Assembly: GCA_964555645.1 (NCBI GenBank)
Contig: CAZKTA010000012.1
Span: forward strand, 1-64,000
Source: DTLC01 sp964555645
GTDB lineage: Bacteria; Verrucomicrobiota; Verrucomicrobiia; Limisphaerales; DTLC01
Direction: 5' to 3'
DNA: 64,000 nucleotides
Shown: piece after piece, positions 1 through 11,465 of the stretch
Layout of the letters: each line of letters starts with the position of its first letter
Numbering within the stretch: the first letter of the stretch is position 1
Position numbers and translations under genes: made by a program
Notes under the pieces: model-generated
Database searches by the model: none
Told to the model about the DNA's origin: nothing
What the model saw: the letters and a program-made list of their open reading frames with translations, nothing else

Positions 1-1813
<1,813 letters not shown>

Positions 1814-1885
1814 GTTAAATGGTTACCATTGTTTCCAATGGCAACTCGGCGAACTGTATCTACCCAGTGTTTTTGCTGTGTGTAG

Positions 1886-1900
1886 TTGTCAAAGAACAAG
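1886..1900 (-). promoter_or_regulatory. boxA-like antitermination site before 23S
   Basis: On the minus strand this reads CTTGTTCTTTGACAA, resembling boxA elements of rRNA operons. A close copy lies in the 16S leader (4132-4144) and a weaker one in the 16S-Ala spacer (2308-2320). Recurrence before each large rRNA is what NusB/S10-dependent antitermination predicts. Function is inferred from position and similarity. Confidence 0.55.
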
Positions 1901-1974
1901 CCGCATCCGTTACACCCCGCACCAGCTCTGAGGCTGGAACAAGGTTTGATGCCGGCGAAAATTGTCCACCCACA

Positions 1975-2051
1975 TGGTGGGCGTGACTGGACTTGAACCA
2001 GTGACCCTGCGCTTATCAAGCGCATGCTCTAACCAACTGAGCTACACGCCC
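1975..2051 (-). tRNA. tRNA-Ile (GAU)
   Basis: A 77-nt cloverleaf on the minus strand. The acceptor GGGCGTG pairs with CACGCCC, the anticodon loop carries GAT, the T-arm has GGTTCAAGTCC, and a CCA end is encoded. It sits in the 16S-23S spacer with tRNA-Ala, the classic bacterial arrangement, and is matured from the rRNA precursor. Confidence 0.97.
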
Positions 2052-2144
2052 GAATCCTTATCGGATTTCGGGTTGCGGATTTCGGATTTGCTATGCCGGA
2101 TTTTTTCAATCCGCAATCTGCAACCGCCAATCCGCAATTCAGAT
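2052..2144. repeat. Degenerate inverted AT-rich repeat words in the tRNA spacer
   Basis: The 93 bases between the two tRNAs consist largely of variants of GGATTTCGG and TTGCGGATT on one side and their complements (AATCCGCAA) on the other, so the spacer can fold back on itself. Similar words occur inside larE (9547-9588) and next to cca (59668-59715). This looks like a dispersed short repeat family rather than ordinary spacer. Membership is judged by eye. Confidence 0.5.
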
Positions 2145-2219
2145 TGGTGGAGCTGAGGAGATTCGAACTCCCGACCTATAGCTTGCAAAGCTACCGCTCT
2201 ACCACTGAGCTACAGCCCC
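2145..2219 (-). tRNA. tRNA-Ala (UGC)
   Basis: A 75-nt cloverleaf on the minus strand. The acceptor GGGGCTG pairs with CAGCTCC (one G-U pair), the anticodon TGC sits in the loop CTTTGCAAG, the T-arm has GAGTTCGAATCTC, and CCA is encoded. It lies between 16S and tRNA-Ile in the rRNA operon. Confidence 0.97.
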
Positions 2220-2333
2220 GGTTTCACAGCCCAAAAAGGTTTGCACCCAAAATCACAACAAGTCGCTGTGATTCGGCCCGGTCAGGGTCCGATCTCTTCG
2301 ATTTTCTTCAGTCAAAGAACCCAGCTGTTTTTT

Positions 2334-2357
2334 TTGAAAACTGAATTGTGCGACAAG
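2334..2357 (-). other. 3' arm of the pre-16S processing stem
   Basis: This segment, 3' of 16S in the transcript, is almost perfectly complementary to 4115-4140 in the leader (one mismatch over about 24 bases). The two arms bracket 16S and would form the long helix usually cut by RNase III. The complementarity is visible in the sequence; cleavage is inferred from known rRNA maturation. Confidence 0.75.
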
Positions 2358-2439
2358 CGCTTGAGCCCGACCCGACCTTTTAAAGGCCGGTCGACCTAGG
2401 CAACCCCGCACGGTTTGCGGGGCGCCATGCAACTCCGTA

Positions 2440-4011
<1,572 letters not shown>

Positions 4012-4114
4012 AAAAGACGTTAGCTTGATTCTTGTCCGATGCTTAGACCGGACGGTAAAGGTTGAACTCTTCCGAACCGAGCTGCTAACGCGCCCGGTTC
4101 TGAAGGGGCTCTGT

Positions 4115-4140
4115 CTTGTCGCACAATTCAATTTTCAAAG
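4115..4140 (-). other. 5' arm of the pre-16S processing stem
   Basis: Leader segment complementary to 2334-2357 beyond the 16S 3' end. It directly follows and partly overlaps the boxA-like site, an arrangement common in rRNA leaders. Together the arms define the excision helix for precursor 16S. Confidence 0.75.
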
Positions 4141-4144
4141 AACA
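4132..4144 (-). promoter_or_regulatory. boxA-like antitermination site in the rRNA leader
   Basis: The minus strand reads TGTTCTTTGAAAA about 120 bases upstream of the 16S 5' end. This matches boxA-type elements used by the Nus antitermination complex. Related copies precede 23S (1886-1900) and tRNA-Ala. Confidence 0.6.
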
Positions 4145-4275
4145 GCGGGTGTTACCACCCCAAAATTTCCTTAACACTTGCCAGCGCAACTTGTTAAAGA
4201 CGACAACTCAACACCGCGCTGGTTTTATCTCTCAAAAACCTGCGTTTCAACGCAACTCGTAAATGTGCGGCGCCA

Positions 4276-4303
4276 AATTTATTAATCCGCCGCAATTTGT
4301 CAA
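4276..4303 (-). promoter_or_regulatory. rRNA operon promoter
   Basis: The minus strand has a perfect -35 TTGACA (4303-4298), a 16-base spacer and -10 TAAATT (4281-4276), followed by a GC-rich discriminator containing GGCGCCGC. An A/T tract lies just upstream. Transcription should start near 4269, giving a leader of about 260 bases before 16S. A GC-rich discriminator is typical of promoters under stringent control. It lies only 60 bases beyond the end of bioD, with no clear terminator between. Confidence 0.75.
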
Positions 4304-4362
4304 GTGGCTTTTTTTGGTTTACGCACCCGTAGTGGAAAGCCACTAACCGCCGCTACTATACA

Positions 4363-5070
4363 TTACTGCAAAAGTTGTGCAACAATTTTTTTTACTTTCG
4401 GGAAATACTCTTTCAGCCGAGAAGGATCATTTGCATCCGAGCCCAAGAAACCGATTCTGTAAACGGGCACGTCTTGTACTAACTTTCTGATAATCAATTG
4501 GTTAGATGCGCTCGATGGGTCTGGCTGGTCTTGGTCCATCAAAACTATCCTGATGGATTTGACTCCCCTGCGCCTGAGGGCTTCGACTGTTAACAGTGTG
4601 TGGTTGATTGTGCCGAGCCGGTTGCGCGCAACAACGACAGTTTCGCATTGCAGCTCGGAGATTAAATCCGCAACTGTGCACTTGTTTGTGAGTGGCACTA
4701 GCACGCCGCCTACGCCTTCAATCACGAGCCAATCACACTTGTTCCGCACGGTGTAGATCAATTTCAGAACACGACGAATACTTACAGTGCGGTGGCGTGC
4801 TTGCGCTGCGGCCAACGGAGCAAGTGGTTCGGGGAAATAGACCGGATTAATCTCCTGGATGTTGAGTTGAGCATTTTGGAGTGCTGCAAGAAAGTCCGCA
4901 TCGTGGCGATCGCCCGTGCAAAAGGGTTTCATCGCCAATGCATTCACCCCGCATCTACGAAGGTACAATACGATCAAGCCGGTTAGGATGGTCTTGCCCA
5001 CACCGGTATCAGTTCCGGTCACAAAGGTTATCCGGGCACAACTCCGAACTTGTTGAGTTGAATCTTTCAC
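4363..5070 (-). CDS. bioD: Dethiobiotin synthetase
   Basis: A 235-residue cytoplasmic ATP-dependent enzyme that closes the ureido ring of dethiobiotin from 7,8-diaminopelargonate and CO2, the penultimate biotin step. It shows the P-loop GTDTGVGKT near residues 19-27, KPFCTG after it, and the EGVGGVLVP motif near 117-125, all characteristic of BioD. The GTG start overlaps the stop of the upstream pseudopilin gene (GTGA), so translation is probably coupled. No other biotin gene is in the window. It is the last gene of the secretion operon, an unusual home for bioD. Family assignment is firm. Confidence 0.93.
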   Translation of the reverse strand: MKDSTQQVRSCARITFVTGTDTGVGKTILTGLIVLYLRRCGVNALAMKPFCTGDRHDADFLAALQNAQLNIQEINPVYFPEPLAPLAAAQARHRTVSIRRVLKLIYTVRNKCDWLVIEGVGGVLVPLTNKCTVADLISELQCETVVVARNRLGTINHTLLTVEALRRRGVKSIRIVLMDQDQPDPSSASNQLIIRKLVQDVPVYRIGFLGSDANDPSRLKEYFPKVKKIVAQLLQ

Positions 5071-6173
5071 TTGCCGTAGAAACTGAGCACTTGGATATCC
5101 TGGGGGCTGTTTCGGCCGAGCACGGCCTTAAACTGGCGTTTGTACCCTGCCACTTCAACGTCCACAGTTACCTCAAAGGTCCGACTGCGGACATCGCAAA
5201 TTCGCATGATATTCTCAACAGCTTGCCGGCTCAAACCCGGTACGTTCACAAGTTCGCCCGGGTTCCGGAACGGCGTATCGTCTTCGGTGCCGTCAATGCC
5301 GTCTGGGCCGCTGCGTAATTTGATTATTTCACCTGCGATTAGCGGGTCTATGAGTGGTGAAATCAACTGCAACACCGTTGCGGGGGCGGTGTTTATGTTG
5401 ATGCGACCGGATGAAACCGGTGTGAAAAGGTCAACTAAACCGATACTATAAGCTGAGAATTCAGGTCGCAGACCGATCAACATTCTTTCCTTCGCCTGAA
5501 AGGCAGGCACTGGCCGTTCGGAAGCGAGCTGCCCCCAGAAAACTTCAGGCGTAACACCTTTTATCAACAGCAACTCGGCCATGTCATCTATCGGCCCGTT
5601 TTTCGCCTCGTAAGGCGGCCTGCAACCGAGGTAGTAATCCGTCTCGGCGCCGCCGGCATGGGTTGCATTATCGGGGTCAATCCAGTCAAGAATTGCACCT
5701 GCGATTGCCGATGCTTCAACTGCATCCATGCCCATTAACGTAAGTGCATGTTGCAACATGGCCTCGTTGGCAAGGTTGATATTCGCTTTCCGCTCGAGGT
5801 CCACGATTTTGATGCTCGTGATGCGGCCGTTGCCAAGTTCGACCGGTTGATTCAGGTCAACTTCGGCCAAGGGCGAATTTGATATCATAAAGCTGCCAGG
5901 TCCACCTGCCCATTTCTGGTTCAGCGAATCGTAAGGTTCGTTTCCATATGCAAGCTGTAATCCTAATACCCAACGCGCGCGTTCGACACCGGAGCGGCCC
6001 AACCAGATTAGTTCTGTTTCGTAACTTGTGTTTTGGGCAAGCTTTGTCTCGACTTTCATCGAATAAGCAAACCCGCCCGCCAGAACCGAAAGCACGATGA
6101 CCGAAACCATCACAATGATGAGCGCGATGCCGGTTTCGTCATTTTGGAATCTATGGCCGTGCAGTGCTTTCAT
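5067..6173 (-). CDS. gspK: Type II secretion minor pseudopilin GspK
   Basis: A 368-residue protein with a short basic leader ending in TG, then a hydrophobic segment starting IALIIVMVSVIVLS (residues about 17-37). The leader has Gly at -1 but no Glu at +5, the hallmark of GspK, which caps the pseudopilus tip with GspI and GspJ. The long periplasmic part includes helix-hairpin-helix-like stretches such as VNVPGLSRQAVENI. The start overlaps the gspJ stop as TAATG. It belongs to the minus-strand series gspF-H-I-J-K-bioD. Length fits the family. Confidence 0.9.
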   Translation of the reverse strand: MKALHGHRFQNDETGIALIIVMVSVIVLSVLAGGFAYSMKVETKLAQNTSYETELIWLGRSGVERARWVLGLQLAYGNEPYDSLNQKWAGGPGSFMISNSPLAEVDLNQPVELGNGRITSIKIVDLERKANINLANEAMLQHALTLMGMDAVEASAIAGAILDWIDPDNATHAGGAETDYYLGCRPPYEAKNGPIDDMAELLLIKGVTPEVFWGQLASERPVPAFQAKERMLIGLRPEFSAYSIGLVDLFTPVSSGRININTAPATVLQLISPLIDPLIAGEIIKLRSGPDGIDGTEDDTPFRNPGELVNVPGLSRQAVENIMRICDVRSRTFEVTVDVEVAGYKRQFKAVLGRNSPQDIQVLSFYGK

Positions 6174-6973
6174 TATTCAGCTCCTGGGATAAAAGCTGAC
6201 TGCGGTGCGGGCTGCATAACCGGTGGGTTTTGGCCCGGCCCAGGCGGGCGAAGCACGGGCGGTTGGCCGGGTCGTGGTGCTCCAGGCTGCAGAGTCGGTG
6301 CCTGCCAGGCCGGCTGCACACCACTGGAAGGCAGATTAACAAAACGCACCAGTTGCACCTGACCAGCTCGACTAAAGGTGTCTGCACCGGGTTGGCCGAC
6401 CGTGATTGCCACCATCACGATTCTGGGCAATTGATTTGTGTTACGCCACTCCTGAATCCATTCGCCAGCTCTGGCATCCCAGAACTCGAGCTTTAGCTCT
6501 TTGACGTTCCGAGCAAGAACTAGAGGATGGTTTTCTTCGTCCTCGTCAACTTCCATCAGCAACGGGCTTTGACGTAACACGAGTTGTTTTTGGCCATCCG
6601 CGCCCGGCTCGAGCGAAAAAGTCACTCGCCGCAAATCTAGGCTGCCAAACTTGCCCGCGCGTGGGAACGACTCGGGCAACCGTGCAACAAAACTCAAGAT
6701 TGCATCTGAGCCGTTTTCAGCCACGAACGCGTACCATCTGCCATTTGCTGCGTACATGCAGGCCGAGTTAAGCGCCTGCTCAATCACCTGAATGGCCATT
6801 CGCTCACGTTGTGCTGCTGCTGCGGCCTGTTGCCCGACCTTGGACGCACGCAGAATAGCAGTCCAACTCGAGTAAATCGCCCCCACAACCATCCCCAACA
6901 GGCCGATTGCTATGAGCACCTCGACCAGTGTCAATGCAGATTGATGTGGTTGTCGAACCAGTTTCATTGTCAT
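6173..6973 (-). CDS. gspJ: Type II secretion minor pseudopilin GspJ-like
   Basis: A 266-residue prepilin-like protein. The N-terminal motif SA|LTLVEVLIAIGLLG has Glu at +5 and a roughly 20-residue hydrophobic helix, with Ala rather than Gly at -1. The C-terminal 50 residues are rich in Pro, Gln and Gly, an extension GspJ proteins usually lack. Assignment as GspJ rests on order (between I and K) and on size. ATGA overlap with the upstream gene suggests coupling. It would be processed by prepilin peptidase, which is not in the window. Confidence 0.8.
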   Translation of the reverse strand: MTMKLVRQPHQSALTLVEVLIAIGLLGMVVGAIYSSWTAILRASKVGQQAAAAAQRERMAIQVIEQALNSACMYAANGRWYAFVAENGSDAILSFVARLPESFPRAGKFGSLDLRRVTFSLEPGADGQKQLVLRQSPLLMEVDEDEENHPLVLARNVKELKLEFWDARAGEWIQEWRNTNQLPRIVMVAITVGQPGADTFSRAGQVQLVRFVNLPSSGVQPAWQAPTLQPGAPRPGQPPVLRPPGPGQNPPVMQPAPQSAFIPGAE

Positions 6974-7452
6974 CGTCGGAGCATGCCTGGGCGGGGTGTG
7001 CCTGCTCCGGGTCGGTAGAGCAATATGCTCATTCGGTTCTCGACTGGCCGGCCGCGCACATCATGAATGACAGCAAAATCAACCTGGTACAGCCCGTTTG
7101 AGCCGACCTCTGTTATTTGTCTGACCCATTTGTAGTTCGGGAAAATGTCGCCGAAATCGCCCGAGTCGAATCCCTCTTCTAATCTGTTTGTCTCGGCAAG
7201 CTCGGCAGCCAACATGCCGGCATCTACCGGCATCTCGAGCAACACAGACGCATTGCGCAAACCGTTCGCGACCAATGCAAGGATCGAAAACACAGCTATG
7301 AAAAAGATCGCCATAGCGATCATCACTTCCAAAAGGCTGAAGGCAACAGTTGGCCGAGAAACACTGCGCAACGACCCGATGCTGTTGCTCATCGAGCAAA
7401 ATGTGGTTCCAGGCTTTCGGCTCGTGAGTCCCGTGCCTTGTGTTAGTCTCAT
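6970..7452 (-). CDS. gspI: Type II secretion minor pseudopilin GspI-like
   Basis: A 160-residue prepilin-like protein. The cleavage motif is VA|FSLLEVMIAMAIFFIAV near residue 37, with Glu at +5 and Ala at -1. The leader is long from the chosen start, which overlaps the gspH stop as ATGA; an internal ATG at 7392 would give a leader of about 16 residues. The order H-I-J-K and the size support GspI, which starts pseudopilus tip assembly. Confidence 0.78.
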   Translation of the reverse strand: MRLTQGTGLTSRKPGTTFCSMSNSIGSLRSVSRPTVAFSLLEVMIAMAIFFIAVFSILALVANGLRNASVLLEMPVDAGMLAAELAETNRLEEGFDSGDFGDIFPNYKWVRQITEVGSNGLYQVDFAVIHDVRGRPVENRMSILLYRPGAGTPRPGMLRR

Positions 7453-7970
7453 CGCATTACCTCTACCTCTGCCAAACCTGTCGTTACTTCGAGTGAAATT
7501 TTTCGGTACTCGTTCCGGTCTGAGCGCAAAACTATTGTCAGCTCGTCACATGTCCCGTTCGGGAAGAACCGGACCCTGGCTTGTTCAGCGTCTTTGTATT
7601 CGACGAAGTTAACATCGAGCATCTCCAGCATCACACGGTCCGACCATTGCGCAGACGCACGCGTTGTCCCTGGCACACCGCCAATCAGACTTGGGTTGTC
7701 AGCGTCTATTCCTGCACTTGCGCCGCCGACACTGACACGCCGTTCCTGTGGCCTGAAGACAAGCTCGACGGTGCGTCCCTGCAGTATTGCTTGAGCACGC
7801 GCATGACTACACACTTCCACAATATCATTCACAGCTTCACGGATCGTTTCCTGCCTTGAAACACGATAAATGGCTGGCAACCCCCACATCGCCACAAGGC
7901 CCAGGACACCCACCACCATCATAATTTCAATGAGGGTGAACCCGGCCGGTTTGTAGTGGTGCATTTTCAT
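7449..7970 (-). CDS. gspH: Type II secretion pseudopilin GspH-like
   Basis: A 173-residue protein with a canonical prepilin motif, PAG|FTLIEIMMVVGVLGL, Glu at +5 and a short basic leader. The remainder is a GspH/FimT-like beta domain (EAVNDIVEVCSHARAQAILQ, then a strand-rich segment). Its ATG overlaps the gspF stop as ATGA. The major pseudopilin gspG is not adjacent, so G, D and E must lie elsewhere if the system is complete. Confidence 0.82.
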   Translation of the reverse strand: MKMHHYKPAGFTLIEIMMVVGVLGLVAMWGLPAIYRVSRQETIREAVNDIVEVCSHARAQAILQGRTVELVFRPQERRVSVGGASAGIDADNPSLIGGVPGTTRASAQWSDRVMLEMLDVNFVEYKDAEQARVRFFPNGTCDELTIVLRSDRNEYRKISLEVTTGLAEVEVMR

Positions 7971-9265
7971 CTTACCCCGCCACCCATTGAGCCGCCAATG
8001 TTGGCTGTCATGGCGAACATGGCAGACAACACACTGATCAGCAAAAAGCCAACGCCTACGGCCATGACAATTATTATCACCGGTTCGATCAGGTTGGTCA
8101 TGACACGCAACGCAACCGATAGTTCATCCTCGTAAGTATCTGCCAGATTGCGCAGTGCACCTGGCACGTCACCGCTGTCTTCGCCGATCTTGATTAGGTC
8201 AATCATTAATTGCGGGAAAATTTTGCTGCGCGCCAGTGGCTGCGCAATTGTCTTGCCGTCGGTGACCTCCTGTCGCGTCCGTGCGATTGCTTCGCGCACG
8301 ACCCGGTTTGGTATGGTTTGTTCGGTGATCTTCAACGCGGTCAACACAGGCACGCCGTTTTCAAGTAGTGTGCCCAAGGTACGGGCGAACTGACCGAAGA
8401 TGTTCAACTGGACAACGCGCCCGAATATAGGCGCGTTCATTTTCCATGCGTCGAGTTTGCGTTTACCCTCTTCGGTTGCCTGGAACCGTTTGAAGATGAC
8501 ATACACTGCCAAAATTACCAACCCGACCAACCACCAGTAGCGTGTAAACCCGTGACTGATACCAATCAATAGCCGTGTCATCACGGGCAACTGAATCTGC
8601 ATGCCCTCGAAAATTGTCAGGAACGTCGGCAGCAATTTTACCATGAAGAAAACCACAATTGCTATGCCGACTAACGCAACGAATGCAGGGTACACAAGTG
8701 CAGATTTGAACTTCGACTCGACCTGCGCAAATCGCTCGTAATGATCGGCCAATCGCCGTAACACGTCCACAAGCGCGCCGCTCTGCTCACCGGCGCGGAC
8801 CATGTTCACGTACAGATCCGAAAAAATCACGGGTTGCTTGGCCATTGCATCGGACAAACTGTGCCCTTCCATGACGTCTTGGCGTAGTTGGCGGCTGACT
8901 TCGGCAGAAATGCCCTTGGTTTGCAAATGTGTCATGCTGTTCAGGGCAACTGTCATTGGCATGCCAGACTTGAGCAGGTTCGCCAGTTGCCGTGTAAAAG
9001 TGGCGAGCTCTTGTAATTTGGGGCGGCGTTGGCGTTGAAAAATCTGGCGCAACGTGGGCGGTAACGCGGCTGTCCAGGTTCGTTTACCACCCAGTTCAGC
9101 GCCCTCGGCTTGGGCAACGGCACTGCCCTTTGCAGGCTCAACCGCAACTGGAAACAGACCTAGACGCTCGATCTGAGAAAGCGCAGCAGCTCGGTCGGCC
9201 ACCTCAAGCAGGCCTTCGACAAGCTCGCCCGACCGACGCCTTGCTTTGTAAGTGAATTGTGCCAT
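7967..9265 (-). CDS. gspF: Type II secretion inner-membrane protein GspF
   Basis: A 432-residue polytopic platform protein of the type II secretion/type IV pilus family. The N-terminus MAQFTYKAR is the family signature. Two GspF domains (about 85-210 and 285-412) each start with a FxRQLAxLLxxGxP-type motif (FTRQLANLLKSGMP and FARTLGTLLENGVP). Membrane segments lie near 190-215, 240-260 and 395-425. The start at 9265 is preferred over an in-frame upstream codon because it gives the conserved N-terminus. First gene of the gsp-bioD operon. Confidence 0.93.
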   Translation of the reverse strand: MAQFTYKARRRSGELVEGLLEVADRAAALSQIERLGLFPVAVEPAKGSAVAQAEGAELGGKRTWTAALPPTLRQIFQRQRRPKLQELATFTRQLANLLKSGMPMTVALNSMTHLQTKGISAEVSRQLRQDVMEGHSLSDAMAKQPVIFSDLYVNMVRAGEQSGALVDVLRRLADHYERFAQVESKFKSALVYPAFVALVGIAIVVFFMVKLLPTFLTIFEGMQIQLPVMTRLLIGISHGFTRYWWLVGLVILAVYVIFKRFQATEEGKRKLDAWKMNAPIFGRVVQLNIFGQFARTLGTLLENGVPVLTALKITEQTIPNRVVREAIARTRQEVTDGKTIAQPLARSKIFPQLMIDLIKIGEDSGDVPGALRNLADTYEDELSVALRVMTNLIEPVIIIVMAVGVGFLLISVLSAMFAMTANIGGSMGGGVR

Positions 9266-9345
9266 ACAAACAGGATTCAACTGCTAGTTAAACCGATAAG
9301 GCCAAAAAGTTGCAGGACAAAACCTTCCAGCCAAAGGCTTGGGGT

Positions 9346-10248
9346 TCATCCGCCGCCGGTGTCTGAATCTACCCTCAGAGCTTTTGCCAATGCCTCATTC
9401 AATCTGCCTGTGCGGTATCCTTCCAAATCCAAAGTGATGTAATCGTATCCGATTTGTTTGAATGCACGCACAACCTGGGCAAAAACGTTTGTGTCCAAAA
9501 ACTTATCAAATTCCGCCTGGCCTAACTCGATCCGGGCGAGGCTCAGGACAAGTTCGGATTTTGGATTTTGCAGTTCAGACTTTAATTCGTGATGCCGGAC
9601 ACGAACATTATTAAATCCAAGCTCGCGGAGCACAGTCTCAGCAGACTCAATCATAGCCAGTTTTTGCGGTGTTACAGCTTGGCCGTATGGAACACGCGAG
9701 CTTAAACATGCCATTGGCGGTTTTTCTGCTGTAGGCAACCCGAGCTGCGCAGACAATTCTCTGATCTCAGTCTTGGTCAATCCGACTTCTTTGAGTGGCG
9801 CACGCACACGAAACTCGATTGCTGCACGGTTGCCGGGTCGAAAATCCCCGGTGTCATCTGCATTTTCGCCGTACAAAATTGCATTAAATCCTTCTGTGCG
9901 CGCGATCTGCATAAACACCGTAAACAGCTCGCGCTTGCAATGGTAACATCTGTCGACCGGATTCGATACATATTCTGGCTTCTCAAACTCGCGCGTTGTG
10001 ACGAGCCGCACCGGAAACCCAAACTTGTGTGCAACATCTAGTGCTTCTTGCAGTTCATGGCGCGGCAGGCTCGGTGTATCGGCGATCACAGCCAGTGAAT
10101 TTTCGCCCAACACTTCCCATGCCACGTACGCAAGAAACGTCGAGTCAACACCGCCCGAGTAAGCCACCAGACACCGGCCCAAAGAGCGCAGTAGCTCGCG
10201 CAGATTTTGCAGCTTCTCGGTTTTCACACCGCAAAACCTGCCATGCAC
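9346..10248 (-). CDS. larE: LarE-type ATP-dependent sulfur transferase
   Basis: A 300-residue PP-loop enzyme of the LarE family, which adds sulfur to a pyridinium dithiocarboxylate precursor of the nickel-pincer cofactor. It shows SGGVDS (31-36), the CxxC pair C101/C104 in DRCYHCK, and C181 in ACLSSRVPYG. Three cysteines suggest the [4Fe-4S]-carrying form rather than the single-cysteine sacrificial form. An insertion around residues 221-234 (ELKSELQNPKSELV) lies between VRHH and LARIE and is encoded by repeat-like DNA. An internal GTG at 10227 is a possible start. No larB, larC or lactate racemase is in the window. Confidence 0.85.
   Translation of the reverse strand: MHGRFCGVKTEKLQNLRELLRSLGRCLVAYSGGVDSTFLAYVAWEVLGENSLAVIADTPSLPRHELQEALDVAHKFGFPVRLVTTREFEKPEYVSNPVDRCYHCKRELFTVFMQIARTEGFNAILYGENADDTGDFRPGNRAAIEFRVRAPLKEVGLTKTEIRELSAQLGLPTAEKPPMACLSSRVPYGQAVTPQKLAMIESAETVLRELGFNNVRVRHHELKSELQNPKSELVLSLARIELGQAEFDKFLDTNVFAQVVRAFKQIGYDYITLDLEGYRTGRLNEALAKALRVDSDTGGG
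9547..9588 (-). repeat. Repeat-like insertion inside larE
   Basis: The DNA encoding the LarE insertion carries words such as TTCGGATTTTGGATTTTGCAG, similar to those in the tRNA spacer (2052-2144). The insert keeps the reading frame and adds about 14 residues. Limits were set from where conserved LarE sequence stops and resumes, so they are approximate. Confidence 0.4.
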
Positions 10249-10512
10249 TAAACCTTGTGTCGAGCTGCCAAAAAGCCATGCAGCCCGAAAAACGCAAACG
10301 CCAACACGGCAAATCCCGCGCGATATAATTTAAGCCCAGCTCAATTGCCCAGCACAGACACAAGTCGCACTAACACAAAGTGTTTCACACGCGCCACCAC
10401 CAGAGCGGCTCTGACCCGTGCGCAAAAGCTTACGCTGGCGCGTCAGCCGGCCGGCAAAATTTGGCTGTGGCATGTTTCACTCGGAGAGGATATCGTTTGG
10501 CATGTGAGACTC

Positions 10513-11274
10513 ATGGTTTGCCATGTGAGATTTATGAACTGTGTACTTGCATTATGGCTGACCGGGCTGTTCGGATGCAGTTCAGCTCAGACGAACCAAC
10601 CCGCACCCGGTGGGGGCGATCCTTATGCCGCAGCACGCAAACGGATGGTCCAAGAGCAATTGACCGGCTGGGGTCGAGCTATCACAAATGCGCGCGTGCT
10701 GGAGGTGATGGGCAAGGTCCCACGACATGAGTTCGTGCCTGAACAACTCAGATCTGAGGCCTATGAAGACGGGCCGTTACCTATTGGCTACGGCCAGACC
10801 ATATCGCAGCCGTACATAGTTGCGTTCATGACAGAGCAACTCGATCCAAAACCAACAGACCGCATTTTGGAAATTGGCACCGGCTCAGGGTACCAAGCAG
10901 CTGTGCTTGCCGAGCTTGTAAAAGAGGTGTACACAATCGAGATAATTGAGCCCTTGGCAAACCGTGCCGAGGCAGACCTCAAACGGCTTGGCTACACAAA
11001 TGTTTTCGTGCGAGTAGGAGACGGTTACAAGGGCTGGCCAGAAAAAGCGCCTTTCGACGCAATTATTGTGACATGCGCACCGGAGAAAGTGCCTGAGCCG
11101 TTGCTCGAGCAACTCAAAGATGGCGGCCGGATGATCATTCCGGTTGGCCCTAGCTGGGACCAAGAACTGGTGCTGTTGTACAAGTGGGGGGATAAACTCG
11201 AGAAACGCAGTGTGCTTCCTGTGCGGTTCGTGCCAATGACAGGCGAGGTGCAGAAACGTTCAAACCCAAACTGA
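10513..11274 (+). CDS. pcm: Protein-L-isoaspartate O-methyltransferase, lipoprotein form
   Basis: Repairs isoaspartyl residues by S-adenosylmethionine-dependent methylation. The catalytic part has the family sequence PRHEFVP, GYGQTISQPYIVAFM and the SAM motif LEIGTGSGYQAAVLAEL. The N-terminus holds a hydrophobic stretch ending in LTGLFGC, a likely lipobox, so the mature enzyme should be lipid-anchored outside the cytoplasm. The frame is open much further upstream, but that part has no family similarity. ATG codons at 10513 and 10534 both fit; 10513 gives a basic residue before the hydrophobic core. The start is uncertain, the function firm. Confidence 0.88.
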   Translation: MVCHVRFMNCVLALWLTGLFGCSSAQTNQPAPGGGDPYAAARKRMVQEQLTGWGRAITNARVLEVMGKVPRHEFVPEQLRSEAYEDGPLPIGYGQTISQPYIVAFMTEQLDPKPTDRILEIGTGSGYQAAVLAELVKEVYTIEIIEPLANRAEADLKRLGYTNVFVRVGDGYKGWPEKAPFDAIIVTCAPEKVPEPLLEQLKDGGRMIIPVGPSWDQELVLLYKWGDKLEKRSVLPVRFVPMTGEVQKRSNPN

Positions 11275-11465
11275 CCGCAGCACATAATGCGCCGGTCACA
11301 ACAGTGGCAATCGTTCAAACGGTTTACCATAAAAGACATCGTTGTGCGCATTTGCGGGGACAAACAACGCTCGTTAGTCAACAAAAACGCCCGCACACTG
11401 CTGTAAGACTAGCGGTTTAGGCAAAAGCTGCGCAGCAAGCGCTGCGCCTTTGACAAGAACGTATC

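Noticed and set aside
10255..10512. N-terminal extension of the pcm gene
   Set aside because: The open frame lacks similarity to the family and would hide the lipoprotein signal, so a later start was chosen.
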